A stretch of 64,000 bases of DNA from Ramlibacter sp. (GTDB lineage: Bacteria > Pseudomonadota > Gammaproteobacteria > Burkholderiales > Burkholderiaceae_C): contig JAHBZM010000001.1 in assembly GCA_019635435.1 (NCBI GenBank), forward strand, positions 2,356,001 through 2,420,000, written 5' to 3'. Position numbers and translations under genes: made by a program. Below, in pieces: positions 39,997-49,313 of this stretch; position 1 is the first letter of the stretch; each line of letters begins with the position of its first letter. The notes under the pieces are model-generated. The model worked only from the letters and a program-made list of their open reading frames with translations. It did no database searches and was not told where the DNA came from.

Positions 39997-42180
39997 TCAG
40001 TACACCGGCTGGTGCTTGCGCACCGCGTCTTTCACCTGGGGCGACAGCACAAAGCCCGGGCCAAACTGGCTGGCCAGCACCTCGGCGCGGTGGAAGAACG
40101 CGTCGATGCCCATGCCGTAGATGAACTGCATGGCGCCGCCGGTCCAGGCCGGAAAGCCAATGCCGAAGATCGAGCCGATGTTGGCGTCATGCACCGTGGT
40201 CAGCACACCCTCGTTCAGGCAGCGCGCGGTTTCCACGGCCTGGCGGAACAGCAGGCGGTCCTTGAGGTCCTGCAGGTTCCAGGTGGCGCCGGGCTTTTCA
40301 AACAGGGTCTTGAGCTCGGGCCACAGGGTTTTCTTCGCCCCTTCAGGGTAGTCATAGAAGCCGCCGCCGCCCGCGCGGCCCGGGCGGTTGTGTTCCTTGA
40401 CCATGCGCTCCACCAGCAGTTCACCGGGGCTGGCGATGTAGGTGTTGCCTTCGGCGTTGTAGTCGGCGCGCGTCTGGTCCAGCACATGCACGCTGAGCGA
40501 CAGCGCGGTTTCGTCCAGCACGGCCAGCGGGCCCACGGGCATGCCGGCCTGGATGCCGGCGTTTTCGATCACCGCGGCCGGAATGCCCTCGTCCAGCATG
40601 GCCGCGCCTTCCATCACAAAGGTGCCGAAGGTGCGGCTGGTGTAGAAGCCGCGCGAGTCGTTGACCACGATGGGGATCTTGCCGATGCCCTGCACATAGT
40701 CAAAGGCCCGGGCCACGGTCTCGTCATCGGTCTGCTGGCCGCGGATGATCTCCACCAGCTTCATCTTGTCCACCGGGCTGAAGAAGTGGATGCCGACAAA
40801 TTTCTCTGGCCGGGCGCTGGCCCTGGCCAGGCCGCTGATCGGCAGGGTGGAGGTGTTGCTGGCAAAGAAGCCGCCCGGGGCCAGCAGCGGCTCGGCCTCT
40901 TGCGTGACCCGGGCCTTGAGCTCGCGCTGCTCGAACACGGCCTCGATGATCAGGTCGCAGCCTTTCAGGTCGGCCGCCTTGTCCGTGGCGGTGATGCGGT
41001 CCAGCAGCGCCTTCTGGTCGTGCGGGCTCATACGGCCCTTGTCCACGCGCGGCTGGGTCAGCTTGACGCTGTAGGCCTTGCCGTGCTCGGCCTTGTCGTG
41101 CGTCACATCCTTGAGCACCGTGGCCACGCCGCGCGAGGCCTGCACATAGGCAATGCCCGCGCCCATCATGCCCGCTCCCAGCACGCCAACCTTCTGCGGC
41201 TTGTATTTCTCGATGCGTCCTGCGCCTGTCGAAGGGCCGGGCCGCGACTGGCCCGACTTGATCGCGTTCATGTTGAAGAAGAACGTGTTGATCATGTTCT
41301 TGGCCACCGGGCTCACGATGAGCTTGGCCAGGTAGCGGCTCTCGATGCGCAGCGCGGTGTCAAAGTCCACCTGCGCGCCTTCGACCATGGCGGCCAGCGC
41401 GTACTCGGGCGCGGGGTACAGGCCGCGTGTCTTCTGCTTGAGCACGGCGGGAGCCACGCTGAGCATGCCCGCGATCTTGGGGTTGGCCGGCGTGCCGCCG
41501 GGCATCTTGTAGTTCTTGTCGTCCCAGGGGTGGTGGGCGGGGGTGGGCGCATCGGCATGCCTGGCAATCCAGGCCAGCGCGGCGGCGCGCAGCCTGGCGG
41601 CCAGGTCACCGTCGGTGGGCACCAGTTCGTGCACCAGGCCCAGCTCCAGCGCCTCGCGCGGGCCAAACAGCTTGCTCTCCAGGATGTAGGGCTGCGCGCC
41701 CATCAGGCCCAGCAGGCGGGTCATCTTGGTGATGCCGCTGGCGCCGGGGATCAGGCCCAGCGTGATCTCGGGCAGGCCAAACTGGATCCTGGGGTTGTCG
41801 GCCGCCACGCGGCAGTGGCCCACCAGCGCCACCTCCCAGCCGCCGCCCAAAGCGGTGCCGTTGAGGCAGCTCACCACGGGCTTGCCCAGTGTTTCCAGCG
41901 TGCGGAAGTTCTTCTTGGTCTGCTCGATCTCCTCGAACACGCGGTGCGCGTCGCTGGCCTGCAGGCGCATCGTGCCCTTGAGGTCGGCGCCGGCGAAGAA
42001 GGTGGTCTTGTTCGACGCGAGGATGATGCCCTTGATCGCGTCCTTGTCCTTCACCACCCGGTCCGTGGCCTCGGTCAGGTCCAGCTGCCACTGCGCGCAC
42101 ATGGTGTTGACCGGCGAGCCCGGCTCGTCGAAGGTGAGGGTGGCGATGCCGTCAGTCAGGGTGTAGTGGATGGTTTTCAA
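39997..42180 (-). CDS. FadB/FadJ-like trifunctional fatty-acid oxidation enzyme
   Basis: The 727-residue protein combines an N-terminal enoyl-CoA hydratase domain (GADLKGTMRL; GTALGGGWEVAL; FGLPEITLGLIPG) with a C-terminal 3-hydroxyacyl-CoA dehydrogenase (NAD-binding VGVLGAGMMGAGIAY; active-site VGIHFFSPVDKMKLVEII). It performs the second and third steps of beta-oxidation. The family loop GAGGTQRL is replaced by GASGITKM. It follows the thiolase gene by 126 bases that contain a GC-rich repeat, and the pair probably works as a FadBA complex. Confidence 0.95.
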   Translation of the reverse strand: MKTIHYTLTDGIATLTFDEPGSPVNTMCAQWQLDLTEATDRVVKDKDAIKGIILASNKTTFFAGADLKGTMRLQASDAHRVFEEIEQTKKNFRTLETLGKPVVSCLNGTALGGGWEVALVGHCRVAADNPRIQFGLPEITLGLIPGASGITKMTRLLGLMGAQPYILESKLFGPREALELGLVHELVPTDGDLAARLRAAALAWIARHADAPTPAHHPWDDKNYKMPGGTPANPKIAGMLSVAPAVLKQKTRGLYPAPEYALAAMVEGAQVDFDTALRIESRYLAKLIVSPVAKNMINTFFFNMNAIKSGQSRPGPSTGAGRIEKYKPQKVGVLGAGMMGAGIAYVQASRGVATVLKDVTHDKAEHGKAYSVKLTQPRVDKGRMSPHDQKALLDRITATDKAADLKGCDLIIEAVFEQRELKARVTQEAEPLLAPGGFFASNTSTLPISGLARASARPEKFVGIHFFSPVDKMKLVEIIRGQQTDDETVARAFDYVQGIGKIPIVVNDSRGFYTSRTFGTFVMEGAAMLDEGIPAAVIENAGIQAGMPVGPLAVLDETALSLSVHVLDQTRADYNAEGNTYIASPGELLVERMVKEHNRPGRAGGGGFYDYPEGAKKTLWPELKTLFEKPGATWNLQDLKDRLLFRQAVETARCLNEGVLTTVHDANIGSIFGIGFPAWTGGAMQFIYGMGIDAFFHRAEVLASQFGPGFVLSPQVKDAVRKHQPVY

Positions 42181-42227
42181 TCATGTCTCCAGGGGTTGCC
42201 CGAATGCGGGCTTATTCAAGGCCTGCG

Positions 42228-42308
42228 TGGAACCGGCTCTGCCGGGCCGCGGCAGGCGCCCCCCTCTGGGGGGAGGCGGCCGCAGGCCGCTTCGGGGGGA
42301 GGGTCGTC
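42228..42308. repeat. GC-rich hairpin element in the fadA-fadB gap
   Basis: The gap contains C-run/G-run CCCCCCTCTGGGGGG and the perfect hairpin GCGGCC(42276)-GCA-GGCCGC(42290). It is similar in style to the element at 27917. It sits between two genes expected to be co-transcribed, so it could process or attenuate the mRNA. Confidence 0.45.
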
Positions 42309-43512
42309 AGACCCGTTCAACTATGGTGGCAATGCCCATGCCGCCGCCAACGCAGAGGGTGGCGAGGCCGTAACGCAGCTTGCGCCGGTGCAGCTCATCG
42401 ATCAGCGTGTTCAGGATCATCGCGCCCGTGGCGCCCAGCGGGTGGCCCATGGCAATGGCGCCGCCGTTCACGTTGACCTTGTCGTGCGGCACGCCCATCT
42501 CCTTCATGAAGCGCATGGGCACGGCGGCAAAGGCCTCGTTCACTTCAAACAGGTCGATCTGGTCGATCGTCATGCCGGCCTTGGCCAGCGCCTTGCGCGC
42601 GGCGGGCATGGGGCCGGTGAGCATGATGGTGGGGTCGGCGCCGCTGAGCGCCGCCGCCACAATGCGCGCGCGCGGCGTGAAGCCATGTGTCTTGCCCGCG
42701 GCCTCGGAGCCGATCAGGATGGCGGCCGCGCCGTCCACAATGCCCGACGAGTTGCCCGCATGGTGCACGTGGTGAATGCGCTCGACCTGCGGGTAGCGGC
42801 TGATGGCCACCTGGTCAAAGCCCATGGCGCCCAGTTGCTCAAAGGCAGGGCGCAGGCCGGCCAGGCCTTCCATGGTGGTGCGCGGCTTGATGAACTCGTC
42901 CTCGGCCAGGATGGTCTGGTCCAGAAAGTCCTTGACCGGCACCACAGAGCCCGCAAAAAAGCCGCCTTCGCGCGCCCTGGCCGCGCGCTTCTGGCTTTCC
43001 ATGGCAAAGGCGTCCACGTCGTCGCGCGTGAAGCCTTCGAGCGTGGCGATCAGGTCCGCGCCAATGCCCTGGGGCACGAAGTCGGTGGCGCTGTTGGTTT
43101 CAGGGTCCTGCGCCCAGGCACCGCCGTCGGAGCCGATGGGCACGCGGCTCATGCTCTCCACGCCGCCAGCCACCACCAGGTCTTCCCAGCCGCTGCGCAC
43201 CTTCTGCGCGGCCATGTTCACGGCCTCCAGGCCCGAGGCGCAGAAGCGGTTGAGCTGCACGCCCGAGCAGCGGAAGTCCCAGCCCGCCTTGAGCGCGGCC
43301 ACCTTGGCAATCACCGAGCCCTGCTCGCCGATAGGCGACACCACGCCCATGACCACGTCGTCGACCTGGCCGGTGTCAAAGTCATTGCGCCGCTGCAATT
43401 CGGTCAGCACGCCGGCCAGCAGGTTGACGGGCTTGACCTCGTGCAGGCTGCCGTCTTTCTTGCCCTTGCCGCGCGGGGTGCGGATGGCGTCGTAAACAAA
43501 AGCTTCGGTCAT
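42307..43512 (-). CDS. Acetyl-CoA acetyltransferase / 3-ketoacyl-CoA thiolase
   Basis: The 401-residue thiolase has the active-site Cys in LNRFCASGLEAVNM, NEAFA, catalytic His in GGAIAMGHPLGATGA and the second Cys in CVGGGMG. It cleaves 3-ketoacyl-CoA, the last step of beta-oxidation, or makes acetoacetyl-CoA. AGGAG precedes the ATG. It lies upstream of the FadB-like gene on the same strand. Confidence 0.95.
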   Translation of the reverse strand: MTEAFVYDAIRTPRGKGKKDGSLHEVKPVNLLAGVLTELQRRNDFDTGQVDDVVMGVVSPIGEQGSVIAKVAALKAGWDFRCSGVQLNRFCASGLEAVNMAAQKVRSGWEDLVVAGGVESMSRVPIGSDGGAWAQDPETNSATDFVPQGIGADLIATLEGFTRDDVDAFAMESQKRAARAREGGFFAGSVVPVKDFLDQTILAEDEFIKPRTTMEGLAGLRPAFEQLGAMGFDQVAISRYPQVERIHHVHHAGNSSGIVDGAAAILIGSEAAGKTHGFTPRARIVAAALSGADPTIMLTGPMPAARKALAKAGMTIDQIDLFEVNEAFAAVPMRFMKEMGVPHDKVNVNGGAIAMGHPLGATGAMILNTLIDELHRRKLRYGLATLCVGGGMGIATIVERV

Positions 43513-43563
43513 GACCGTCTCCTGAAAAAGTCGCGCCCGGCGCAGGCTGGCCGGGCAGAACGC

Positions 43564-43569
43564 AGTATA
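43564..43569 (-). promoter_or_regulatory. Candidate -10 box for the thiolase-fadB unit
   Basis: TATACT on the minus strand, five of six consensus bases, about 51 bases before the thiolase ATG, in the AT-rich centre of the divergent gap to the dipeptidase. The -35 is not clear. Confidence 0.4.
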
Positions 43570-43626
43570 TTCATTTCACCAAGCATCTGCTCTGTAAAAA
43601 TGGTGACACCCGCAGGAGGCAAGCCC

Positions 43627-44712
43627 ATGAAACCCATGATCGGTCGACGCGAATTTGCGCTCTGGGCCGCTGCGGCGCTGGGCGGCCGCGCGGCGCTGGC
43701 GCAGGCGCCCGCCGCGTCAGGCGGGGGCAAGCCCCGCCTGGCCGACATGCACTCGCACTACGGCATGTTCCTGCCGCGCCCCTTTGGCCTGGACCTGGGG
43801 CGCCACCTGCGCGACAACGGGGTGGCCCTGATGGCCTGGGCCGTGGTGGATGACCGGCCCTGGATTGCGGCCTCGGGGCGACTGACCCAGGTAGCCCAGC
43901 CGAAGCCCGGCGAGATCTGGGCGCAGTGGCAGGCCCTGATGAAGGACTACGCGGGCCGGCTCCAGAAATGGAAGGTTCCGCTGGCGCTGACGCCCGCCGA
44001 CCTGGACGCCGCGCTGGCCGGTGAACCGCATGTGGTGCTGGCCTGCGAATCCGCCAATTTTCTGGAAGGGCAGCCCGAGCGGCTGGCCCAGGCCCACGCC
44101 ATGGGCGTGCGCCACATGCAGCTGGTTCACTACATCCACTCGCCGCTGGGCGACCACCAGACCGCCGAGCCGGCGCACGCGCGGCTCACGCCGCTGGGCG
44201 CGCGCGTGGTGGCCGAATGCCGGCGGCTGGGCATGGTGGTGGACCTGGCGCACAGCACCGCCGCCGTGGTGGATGGTGCGCTGGACGCGTCTGACGCGGC
44301 CGTGGTGTGGTCGCATTCGTGGATATCGCCCAGCGGCGGGGCGCCGGCCGACGCCGGCTACCTGGCGCGTTCGCTGCCGCTGGCACAGGCCCGCAAGATT
44401 GCCGCGCGCGGCGGCGCGATCGGCCTGTGGTGCCTGCGGCTGGGCAACGACCCCGGCTACCCGGTGAACAGCAAGCGGACTTATGCCGACGAGATCATGC
44501 GCATGTGCGATCTCGTGGGGCCCGAGCATGTGGCCTTCGGGACCGACATGGAAGGCGTCTGGCCCAACCGCATGATGAACGACTACGAGGACCTGCGCGA
44601 CGTGGCAGACAACCTCGCCCAGCGTGGCCTGCCCGAGGCCGTGCTGCACAACGTCTTTATGGGCAACTATGCCCGCATCGTCAGACAAGCCATGAACGGA
44701 GCCAGACCATGA
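43627..44712 (+). CDS. Exported M19-family dipeptidase
   Basis: The 361-residue protein has a twin-arginine-type signal (IGRREFALWAAAALGG) and an M19 membrane-dipeptidase fold: DMHSHYG near the start, ACESANF, VVDLAHST, WSHSWIS and FGTDMEG hold the expected zinc ligands. Such enzymes cleave dipeptides or related amides in the periplasm. ATG 43627 has AGGAGG 7 bases upstream. It overlaps the acyl-CoA dehydrogenase gene by 4 bases, an odd partner. Confidence 0.87.
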   Translation: MKPMIGRREFALWAAAALGGRAALAQAPAASGGGKPRLADMHSHYGMFLPRPFGLDLGRHLRDNGVALMAWAVVDDRPWIAASGRLTQVAQPKPGEIWAQWQALMKDYAGRLQKWKVPLALTPADLDAALAGEPHVVLACESANFLEGQPERLAQAHAMGVRHMQLVHYIHSPLGDHQTAEPAHARLTPLGARVVAECRRLGMVVDLAHSTAAVVDGALDASDAAVVWSHSWISPSGGAPADAGYLARSLPLAQARKIAARGGAIGLWCLRLGNDPGYPVNSKRTYADEIMRMCDLVGPEHVAFGTDMEGVWPNRMMNDYEDLRDVADNLAQRGLPEAVLHNVFMGNYARIVRQAMNGARP

Positions 44713-45872
44713 TCGAACGCAGCCTTTTCACCCCCGACCACGAAGCCTTCCGCGACAGCTTTGTCCGCTTCTGCGAGAAGGAAATTGCGCCCCACCACGA
44801 GGCCTGGGAGGAGCAGGGCCATGTGGACCGCGAGGTCTGGCGCAAGGCCGGCGCAAATGGCTTCCTGTGCATGACCATGCCCGAGGAGTTTGGCGGCTCG
44901 GGCGCCGACAAGCTCTACAGCGTGGTGCAGTTCGAGGAGCTGAACGCGCGCGGGCTCACGGGCATTGGCTACAGCCTGCACAGCGAGATCGTGGCACCGT
45001 ACATCCTGCACTACGGCACCCCTGAACAAAAGGCCAAGTACCTGCCGCTGCTGGCCAGCGGCGAGATGGTGGGCGCGATTGCCATGAGCGAACCCGCTGC
45101 GGGCAGTGACCTGCAGGGCATCAAGAGCACCGCCATCAAGCAGGCTGACGGCAGCTACCTGCTCAACGGCAGCAAGACCTTCATCACCAACGGCTGGCAT
45201 GCCGACCTGGTGATCGTGGTGGCCAAGACCAACCCCACGGCGGGAGGCAAGGGCACCAGCCTGCTGCTGGTGGAACGCGGCATGAAGGGCTTCGAGAAGG
45301 GCAAGCGCCTGAAGAAGCTGGGCCTCAAGGCCCAGGACACCAGCGAGCTGTTCTTTGACAACGTGCGCGTGCCGGCCGAGAACCTGCTGGGCGGCGAGGC
45401 CATGGAGAACAAGGGCTTCATCTGCCTCATGGAGCAGCTGCCCTGGGAGCGCATGCAGATTGCCATTGGCGCCATTGCCGCGGCCCAGGCCGCCATCGAC
45501 CAGACCGTGGCCTATGTCAAGGAGCGCAAGGTGTTTGGCCAGCCCGTGGCCGCGTTCCAGAACACGCGCTACAAGCTGGCCGAGCTGCAGACCGAGGTGC
45601 AGATTGCCCAGGTGTTCATCGACAAATGCACCGAGCTGGTCTGCCAGGACAAGCTGGACACCGCCACGGCCAGCATGGCCAAGTACTGGTGCAGCGACCT
45701 GCAGTGCAAGGTCATGGACGAATGCGTGCAGCTGCACGGCGGCTACGGCTACATGTGGGAATACCCCATCACCCGCGCCTACGCCGACGCGCGGGTGCAG
45801 CGCATTTACGGCGGCACCAACGAGATCATGAAAGAGGTGATCACGCGGGCCATGGGGCTGGGCAGCAAATAA
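44709..45872 (+). CDS. Acyl-CoA dehydrogenase
   Basis: The 387-residue FAD enzyme carries the ACAD signatures AIAMSEPAAGSDLQGIKSTA and QLHGGYGYMWEYPITRAYAD, with the catalytic-base region RIYGGTNEIMKEVITR; the Glu in GGTNEI fits the short-chain/isovaleryl subclass rather than the medium-chain one only by position, so chain specificity is uncertain. It performs the first step of beta-oxidation. It is translationally coupled to the dipeptidase gene and adjacent to the thiolase/FadB unit. Confidence 0.95.
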   Translation: MIERSLFTPDHEAFRDSFVRFCEKEIAPHHEAWEEQGHVDREVWRKAGANGFLCMTMPEEFGGSGADKLYSVVQFEELNARGLTGIGYSLHSEIVAPYILHYGTPEQKAKYLPLLASGEMVGAIAMSEPAAGSDLQGIKSTAIKQADGSYLLNGSKTFITNGWHADLVIVVAKTNPTAGGKGTSLLLVERGMKGFEKGKRLKKLGLKAQDTSELFFDNVRVPAENLLGGEAMENKGFICLMEQLPWERMQIAIGAIAAAQAAIDQTVAYVKERKVFGQPVAAFQNTRYKLAELQTEVQIAQVFIDKCTELVCQDKLDTATASMAKYWCSDLQCKVMDECVQLHGGYGYMWEYPITRAYADARVQRIYGGTNEIMKEVITRAMGLGSK

Positions 45873-45930
45873 GCGGCACTGCAGGCGGCATTGCCTGCCC
45901 TGTCCTACAGACGCATCGCGCAGGCTTGCC

Positions 45931-45936
45931 TAGCAT
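45931..45936 (+). promoter_or_regulatory. -10-like TAGCAT 6 bases before mscS-like gene
   Basis: TAGCAT ends exactly 6 bases before ATG 45943; no Shine-Dalgarno sequence lies in between or just upstream. A leaderless transcript is predicted. Confidence 0.4.
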
Positions 45937-45942
45937 GTTGCG

Positions 45943-46800
45943 ATGAACGAAAAAGCCAACCAACTGACGGACGTCCTTCTGGCCCTGCTCGCGAGCTACG
46001 GCATGAACGTGCTCGGGGCCATCATCACGCTGATCGCCGGCTTTGTGCTGGCTGGCTGGCTGGCCCGGCTGACCGACCGGGCCATGCACCGCTCGGGCAA
46101 GATCGACGCGGTGTTCCAGCCGCTGCCGGGCAAGGCGGTGCGCGTGGGCGTGATGGCGTTCACGCTGATCGCGGTGCTCAACCGCTTTGGCGTGGAAACC
46201 ACCAGCCTCATTGCCCTGCTGGGTGCCGCGGGCCTGGCCATTGGGCTGGCGCTGCAGGGCACGCTGAGCAATGTGGCGGCGGGCGTGATGATCCTGGTGT
46301 TCCGCCCGTTCAAGATCGGCGATGCCGTCAAGCTGGACAGCGATGTCTACATCATTGACGCGCTGGGCTTTTTTGTGTGCCGCGCGCACTTGCCCGACGG
46401 GCCCAGTGCCTTCCTGCCCAACTCGAAGATCTGGGGCCAGACCATCATCAACCTGTCGGTGACCGACAAGGACATCCGCCGCATCGACGAGACCTATGGC
46501 ATTGGCTATGGCGACGACATCAATGCCGCGCTGGGCATCCTGCGGCAGATCGCGGCCGAGGAGCCGCGCATCCTGGACGACCCGGCACCCCTGATCAAGG
46601 TCGAGGCGCTGGGCGACAGCTCGGTCAACATCCTGTTCAGGGTCTGGACCGCGCGCGGCGACTGGTGGGCCACCAAGCTCGATCTGGTGCAGCGCTGCAA
46701 GGAGTCGCTGGAGGCCGGCGGCGTGAGCATCCCGTTCCCGCAGCGCGACGTGCACCACTACCAAGTGGGCGGCGCGGCGGCGCCCGGTCAGGCGGGCTGA
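45943..46800 (+). CDS. Small-conductance mechanosensitive channel (MscS family)
   Basis: The 285-residue protein has three helices: two near the start (NVLGAIITLIAGFVLAGWLA; VGVMAFTLIAVLNRFG) and the pore helix with the MscS pattern LLGAAGLAIGLALQGTLSNVAAG, followed by the beta domain FRPFKIGDAVKL and the C-terminal cage. It relieves turgor on hypo-osmotic shock. The last 13 bases overlap the 3' end of the convergent serine hydrolase gene. Confidence 0.93.
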   Translation: MNEKANQLTDVLLALLASYGMNVLGAIITLIAGFVLAGWLARLTDRAMHRSGKIDAVFQPLPGKAVRVGVMAFTLIAVLNRFGVETTSLIALLGAAGLAIGLALQGTLSNVAAGVMILVFRPFKIGDAVKLDSDVYIIDALGFFVCRAHLPDGPSAFLPNSKIWGQTIINLSVTDKDIRRIDETYGIGYGDDINAALGILRQIAAEEPRILDDPAPLIKVEALGDSSVNILFRVWTARGDWWATKLDLVQRCKESLEAGGVSIPFPQRDVHHYQVGGAAAPGQAG

Positions 46801-48209
46801 GCCTTGCGCCCGGCGCGCACTGCGCTGGCGTAGCGTGCCCTGGTTTCCGCCAGCATGACCGCCTTGGGCACCTGGCGGCTGCCGCCCAGCCACAGCTCGG
46901 CGGGCTGGCCGTCGGCGCCGCGCACCCGGCGCGCCGTTTCGCCGGGGCCGTTGTAGGCCGAGGTTTTGCCCATCAGCGCCTGGTCCTTGCCCGTGAGGCT
47001 GAACTCGGGGGTGGCCGCGTCAAATGGCGGGTTCATGGCAGGCGACACCTGGCACACCACCTTGCCCATGGGCACGAGATCGATCGCGCCCCACATGCTC
47101 CACCAGCGCCCGGCCCAGCCGGCCTCGCGCTTGCCGGGCGCGCCATGTGCCTTGAACGCCGCCAGGATGCTGGCAATGCTGTCGACCCAGAGGTATGACA
47201 GGCCGTCTTGCGCGTTGGTCAGGATGCTGATGGTGAAGCCCGACGCCGTGAAGCGCGCCGTGCGCGACACAAAGCCCTGCAGGCCGCCCGTGTGGCCAAA
47301 CCACTCCCTGGGCCCGGGGGCACTCATCATGGTGCCGTAGCCGTAATGCCCCTCGACCATGCTGCATTCATCGCGCCAGCGCCGGCGCATCATCTCGCGG
47401 CGGCTGGCGGGCGAGAGGATGCTGGACTTGCAGTCGGGCGCCAGCTGCGCAAAGAAGCAGGCCACATCGGCCGCGGTGGACACAAAGCCGCCGGCCGACG
47501 CAATCGCGTTGCAGGCATTGTCGCCCGGCACGATCAGGCGCTGGCCAAATGGAAACTCCGCGCTGTGGCCGGTGGCCATGGGCGCGCGTTTGGGCAGCAG
47601 CGGCATGTCGGGCACGGTCTCGGTCAGGCCGGCGGGCGCGATCACGTGCTGCGTCATCCAGTCGCAGTATGGGGTGCCCGTGATCTCCTCGATCATCAGG
47701 CCTAGCAGACCGTAGCCGTGGTTGGAATACTTGAGCTGCAGGCCGGGCTCCAGCGGTTGCTTGTGCGCCAGTTCGGCGCGCAACTCATCGCGTGACAGGT
47801 AAGGCCGCCGGTCAGAGAACTGGCCGCTGTCGGCGCCATCGCGCGACACGCCCGCGCCGTGCGACAGCAGCTCGCCGATGCGGGCTTTGGCCAGGTGTTT
47901 GTGCAGGCCATTCACGTACAGGCCAATCGGGTCGTCCAGCCCGAGCTTGCCCTGTTCGCGCAGCAGCAGCACGCCCGCGGCCGTGAAGCTCTTGGAGTGC
48001 GAGGCAATGCGAAAGCGGTGGCGCGGCGTCAGGGGCTTGCTGGTGGCCAGGTTGGCCTTGCCAAAGGCCCATTCGGCCACCAGCGTGCCGCCCTGCGCGA
48101 TGGCCAGGGTGCAGCCGGGCTGCTTGTAGCGTTCCACCTGAAAGGCCAGCCACTGGGGGATGTAACCCAGGGCTGCCCGCAGCCAGGCGGGGTGTGCGTC
48201 TTTTTTCAT
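46788..48209 (-). CDS. Class C beta-lactamase-like serine hydrolase
   Basis: The 473-residue protein has the penicillin-binding/class C catalytic motifs: SHSK (Ser-x-x-Lys) in RIASHSKSFTAAG, YSN in LKYSNHGYGLLG and HTG in WFGHTGGLQGF. No signal peptide is visible, so it is probably cytoplasmic and an esterase or peptidase rather than a resistance beta-lactamase. The C-terminal ~120 residues form an extra domain of unknown role. A small helical protein gene lies 21 bases upstream. Confidence 0.85.
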   Translation of the reverse strand: MKKDAHPAWLRAALGYIPQWLAFQVERYKQPGCTLAIAQGGTLVAEWAFGKANLATSKPLTPRHRFRIASHSKSFTAAGVLLLREQGKLGLDDPIGLYVNGLHKHLAKARIGELLSHGAGVSRDGADSGQFSDRRPYLSRDELRAELAHKQPLEPGLQLKYSNHGYGLLGLMIEEITGTPYCDWMTQHVIAPAGLTETVPDMPLLPKRAPMATGHSAEFPFGQRLIVPGDNACNAIASAGGFVSTAADVACFFAQLAPDCKSSILSPASRREMMRRRWRDECSMVEGHYGYGTMMSAPGPREWFGHTGGLQGFVSRTARFTASGFTISILTNAQDGLSYLWVDSIASILAAFKAHGAPGKREAGWAGRWWSMWGAIDLVPMGKVVCQVSPAMNPPFDAATPEFSLTGKDQALMGKTSAYNGPGETARRVRGADGQPAELWLGGSRQVPKAVMLAETRARYASAVRAGRKAQPA

Positions 48210-48230
48210 GGCGCGCGCCCCGGCGGGGCC

Positions 48231-48443
48231 TTATTTCTTCGGGCTCATCACACCGAGCATCAGGTCGGTGTTGAGCTTGCCCATCTGCTGGATCAGGGCC
48301 CACTGCTTGGTCATGATCTTGGAGAACTCGGGGCTGGTGGGGTTGGCCTGGCCCGACATGGCCAGCTGCGCCGTCTGCTGCGCGAGGGCCTGCTGTTCGG
48401 ACATGATGTTCTTCACCGCGTTGTTGTACTCGTCGAGGGTCAT
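48231..48443 (-). CDS. Small helical protein of unknown function
   Basis: The 70-residue product (MTLDEYNNAVKNIMSEQQAL ... LMLGVMSPKK) is predicted to be two amphipathic helices rich in Gln, Met and Ala. GGAG lies 7 bases before the ATG. No family is recognised. The first gene of a likely two-gene unit with the serine hydrolase (21-base gap). Confidence 0.65.
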   Translation of the reverse strand: MTLDEYNNAVKNIMSEQQALAQQTAQLAMSGQANPTSPEFSKIMTKQWALIQQMGKLNTDLMLGVMSPKK

Positions 48444-48491
48444 GGTTTGCTCCAGTGCCGGGCGGGTTGCCCACGACCATCTTAGCCGCCG

Positions 48492-49313
48492 TTACGGGAA
48501 AAAGCGCGTCAGCGCCTCCTCGAAGGCCGGCAGGTCGGAGCCCACATGGGTGGTGTCGTACTGCGCCGTGAGCAGCGTGAGCCCGGCGTGGTTGTGCGAC
48601 GCCATCTGCGCATACAGCGGCGCCACCACCACCGGCCCGTTGGCGTTGCGCGAACCGGCCAGGAACAGGGTGGCCGGCAGGGGCTTGCCAGCGGCGTCCA
48701 GCTGCTTTTCGTAGTTGAGAAAACCTGCCACGTCGCCATGACCGCCAAAGCTCGAGTCCGTGGACAGGTAGTGTGAAAAGCTCAGGTTGCTGGCCGAGCC
48801 TTCCAGCACCAGGGCCGCGACCACCAGGTAGCCGCCGTGCGACAGGCCCGACAGCGCCCGGCGGGCCGGGTCGGCGCGGTACTGGCGCTCGATGGCGGGC
48901 GCCAGCTCTTTCGCAATGAAGTTGACGTAGCTCTGCGCGCCGGGCAGCAGGAAGTCCACCGTCCGCCGCTCCGTGCCGCTGATGCCCACCAGGATGGCCT
49001 GGGTGCCGCGGCGCTGCATCACCTCCTTGAACACCTCGAAGCGGGATTGGGTGCCGCCATAGGGCGCGTCGCCCTCGGTCACGTAAATCGCGGGCAAGGT
49101 CGCCGTGCCCGTGGCGTACGAGGCTGGCAGGAAGGTCTGCAGGGTGTAGACGTAGCCGTTTTCCGCCGACTTGAGGGTGGAGGCGCTGACTTGCCCGGTC
49201 GCGCCGGCTGCGGTGTCGGTGGAGGCGCCCCCGCCGCCGCCACACCCGCCGACCGCCAGCAACAGTGCCGTGAAGGCCGACCCCAGGACCCGACGCAGGG
49301 TTGCACGCATCAT
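48492..49313 (-). CDS. Lipoprotein alpha/beta-hydrolase (esterase)
   Basis: The 273-residue protein has a lipoprotein signal ending LLLAVGGCGGGGG (Cys about residue 25) and an esterase-D-like hydrolase with nucleophile motif SGLSHGGYLV and a DxxH-type end (YDTTHVGSDLPAFEEAL). It is likely a periplasmic or outer-membrane esterase. ATG 49313 follows AAGGAA; it shares one base with the stop of the upstream gene (TGATG). Confidence 0.82.
   Translation of the reverse strand: MMRATLRRVLGSAFTALLLAVGGCGGGGGASTDTAAGATGQVSASTLKSAENGYVYTLQTFLPASYATGTATLPAIYVTEGDAPYGGTQSRFEVFKEVMQRRGTQAILVGISGTERRTVDFLLPGAQSYVNFIAKELAPAIERQYRADPARRALSGLSHGGYLVVAALVLEGSASNLSFSHYLSTDSSFGGHGDVAGFLNYEKQLDAAGKPLPATLFLAGSRNANGPVVVAPLYAQMASHNHAGLTLLTAQYDTTHVGSDLPAFEEALTRFFP

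Noticed and set aside
42259..42300. Possible intrinsic terminator between thiolase and fadB
   Set aside because: Strong hairpins but no T-run on either strand, so an intrinsic terminator is not supported.
40012..44712. A 1566-codon plus-strand open frame antisense to fadB and the thiolase gene
   Set aside because: It is the mirror of strong G/C third-position bias in the minus-strand genes. Its last 361 codons are the real dipeptidase, which has its own ribosome binding site at 43627.
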